A stretch of 64,000 bases of DNA from Clostridium rhizosphaerae. GTDB taxonomy: Bacteria > Bacillota > Clostridia > Clostridiales > Clostridiaceae. The position numbers and the translations under genes are program-made. The stretch lies in assembly GCF_016765585.1 (NCBI RefSeq), contig NZ_JAESWC010000018.1, forward strand, positions 248,001-312,000, in the 5' to 3' direction. Below the pieces are notes generated by a model that was not told the DNA's origin, did no database searches, and worked only from the letters and a program-made list of their open reading frames with translations. Positions 63,459 through 64,000 of the stretch are shown here, in pieces. Numbering within the stretch: the stretch's first letter is position 1; each line of letters opens with the position of its first letter.

Positions 63459-64000
63459 TTATAATTTTTTACTTAATTTAACTACAGTTTCGATGTGAGG
63501 GGTATGAGGAAATAAATCCATTAAAACTACTTTTTCAACTACATATCCTTCAGAAGTTAAAGTAGTTAAATCATTAACCAAACTCTTTGGGTTGCAGGAT
63601 ACATAAATTATATCCTTAGCATTAAAATCTATTACATACTTTAATGCGGTCGGATGAACTCCTGGTCTTGGAGGATCAAGAATTATAATATCCGGCTTAT
63701 CTTTAACCTGTGTAATTACCTTAGCTACATCACCTGCAATAAAGGTGCAGTTGTTAAGTCCATTCAATTTTGCATTTTCATTTGCTGCTTCAACTGCTTC
63801 CTCAATAAGTTCAATCCCAATAACCTTTTTTGCATTAGGGGCAACAATCTGGCCTATTGTTCCTGTACCGCAGTATAAGTCGAAAACCACTTTTGAATCG
63901 GAGTCCTCCATAAAGTCTCTTACTAAACTATAAAGCTTTTCTGCTCCCTTTGAATTTGTCTGAAAGAAGGAAAATGGAGTTATTATAAACTTCAAACCTA
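63459..64000 (-). CDS. RlmD-type RNA methyltransferase, partial
   Basis: The C-terminal ~180 residues of a second RumA/RlmD family protein; the 5' part lies beyond the window. It has '[16 protein letters not shown]', '[16 protein letters not shown]', '[17 protein letters not shown]' and '[17 protein letters not shown]' with the catalytic cysteine, ending '[15 protein letters not shown]'. It is a paralogue of rlmD at 61368, and ssb lies between them. It could be RlmCD or a tRNA/rRNA U-C5 methyltransferase; the missing N terminus prevents a choice. Confidence 0.88.
   Translation of the reverse strand, partial: GLKFIITPFSFFQTNSKGAEKLYSLVRDFMEDSDSKVVFDLYCGTGTIGQIVAPNAKKVIGIELIEEAVEAANENAKLNGLNNCTFIAGDVAKVITQVKDKPDIIILDPPRPGVHPTALKYVIDFNAKDIIYVSCNPKSLVNDLTTLTSEGYVVEKVVLMDLFPHTPHIETVVKLSKKL

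Overview
The window reads as chromosomal DNA of a spore-forming, strictly anaerobic low-GC firmicute, most likely a Clostridium or close relative. This rests on the AT-rich composition, a single-chain pyruvate:ferredoxin oxidoreductase, an alpha/beta-type small acid-soluble spore protein, clostridial-style orphan sensor kinases, topoisomerase IV genes, and many genes with strong Shine-Dalgarno sites and TTG or GTG starts. Species cannot be fixed from the sequence alone. No rRNA, tRNA or CRISPR array was recognised. Most genes lie on the minus strand.

Layout. 1-3.8 kb: a CheW-domain gene cut by the window edge, FapA (DUF342), a class IV aminotransferase, a HAD phosphatase and a metal-ligand-rich DUF1292 protein. 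4-11.4 kb: nifJ (PFOR) with a readable promoter flanked by two palindromes, a LysM-CAP secreted protein, a beta-CASP metallo-hydrolase and murG. 11.4-16 kb: a perfect 50-bp palindrome, the SASP gene, a soluble PAS histidine kinase, a small helical protein and recJ. 16-28.6 kb: a ~100-bp palindromic repeat, an M16 peptidase, a KimA-type permease, parE-parC, and short-chain dehydrogenase, phosphoesterase, DUF4474 and RDD genes.

28.7-35 kb: a small unlisted ORF, a lipoprotein with an OmpR-type two-component system, then a cassette of WYL regulator, GyrI-like protein and an unknown protein abutting a decapitated LysR gene. 35.5-39.3 kb: hflX and an Lsa-like ABC-F ribosome-protection gene with a long leader holding two short upstream ORFs, an intrinsic terminator and competing stems, plus a glycoside hydrolase remnant. 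39.3-51.5 kb: a thiol and proteolysis neighbourhood with a cysteine desulfidase-family protein, pyroglutamyl peptidase, a thioredoxin reductase-like flavoprotein without the usual NADPH motif, a PreP-like M16C protease, two atypical thioredoxin-like proteins (CVPC and CNPC), a trigger-factor-like FKBP protein and a heterodimeric ABC exporter. 51.8-55.4 kb: an NSS-family Na+ symporter next to a LytTR/GHKL two-component system.

55.4-61.3 kb is accessory: an XRE regulator with membrane partner, several gene fragments, and a visibly more GC-rich oleate hydratase gene with its TetR regulator. 61.4-64 kb: two RlmD-type 23S rRNA methyltransferase genes on either side of an ssb gene, with a second copy of the ~100-bp palindromic element upstream of ssb.

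The strongest candidates for something undescribed are the palindromic element, whose two copies differ by changes that preserve base pairing, and the two-stage leader of the ABC-F gene. All calls come from reading the sequence; no database search was run.
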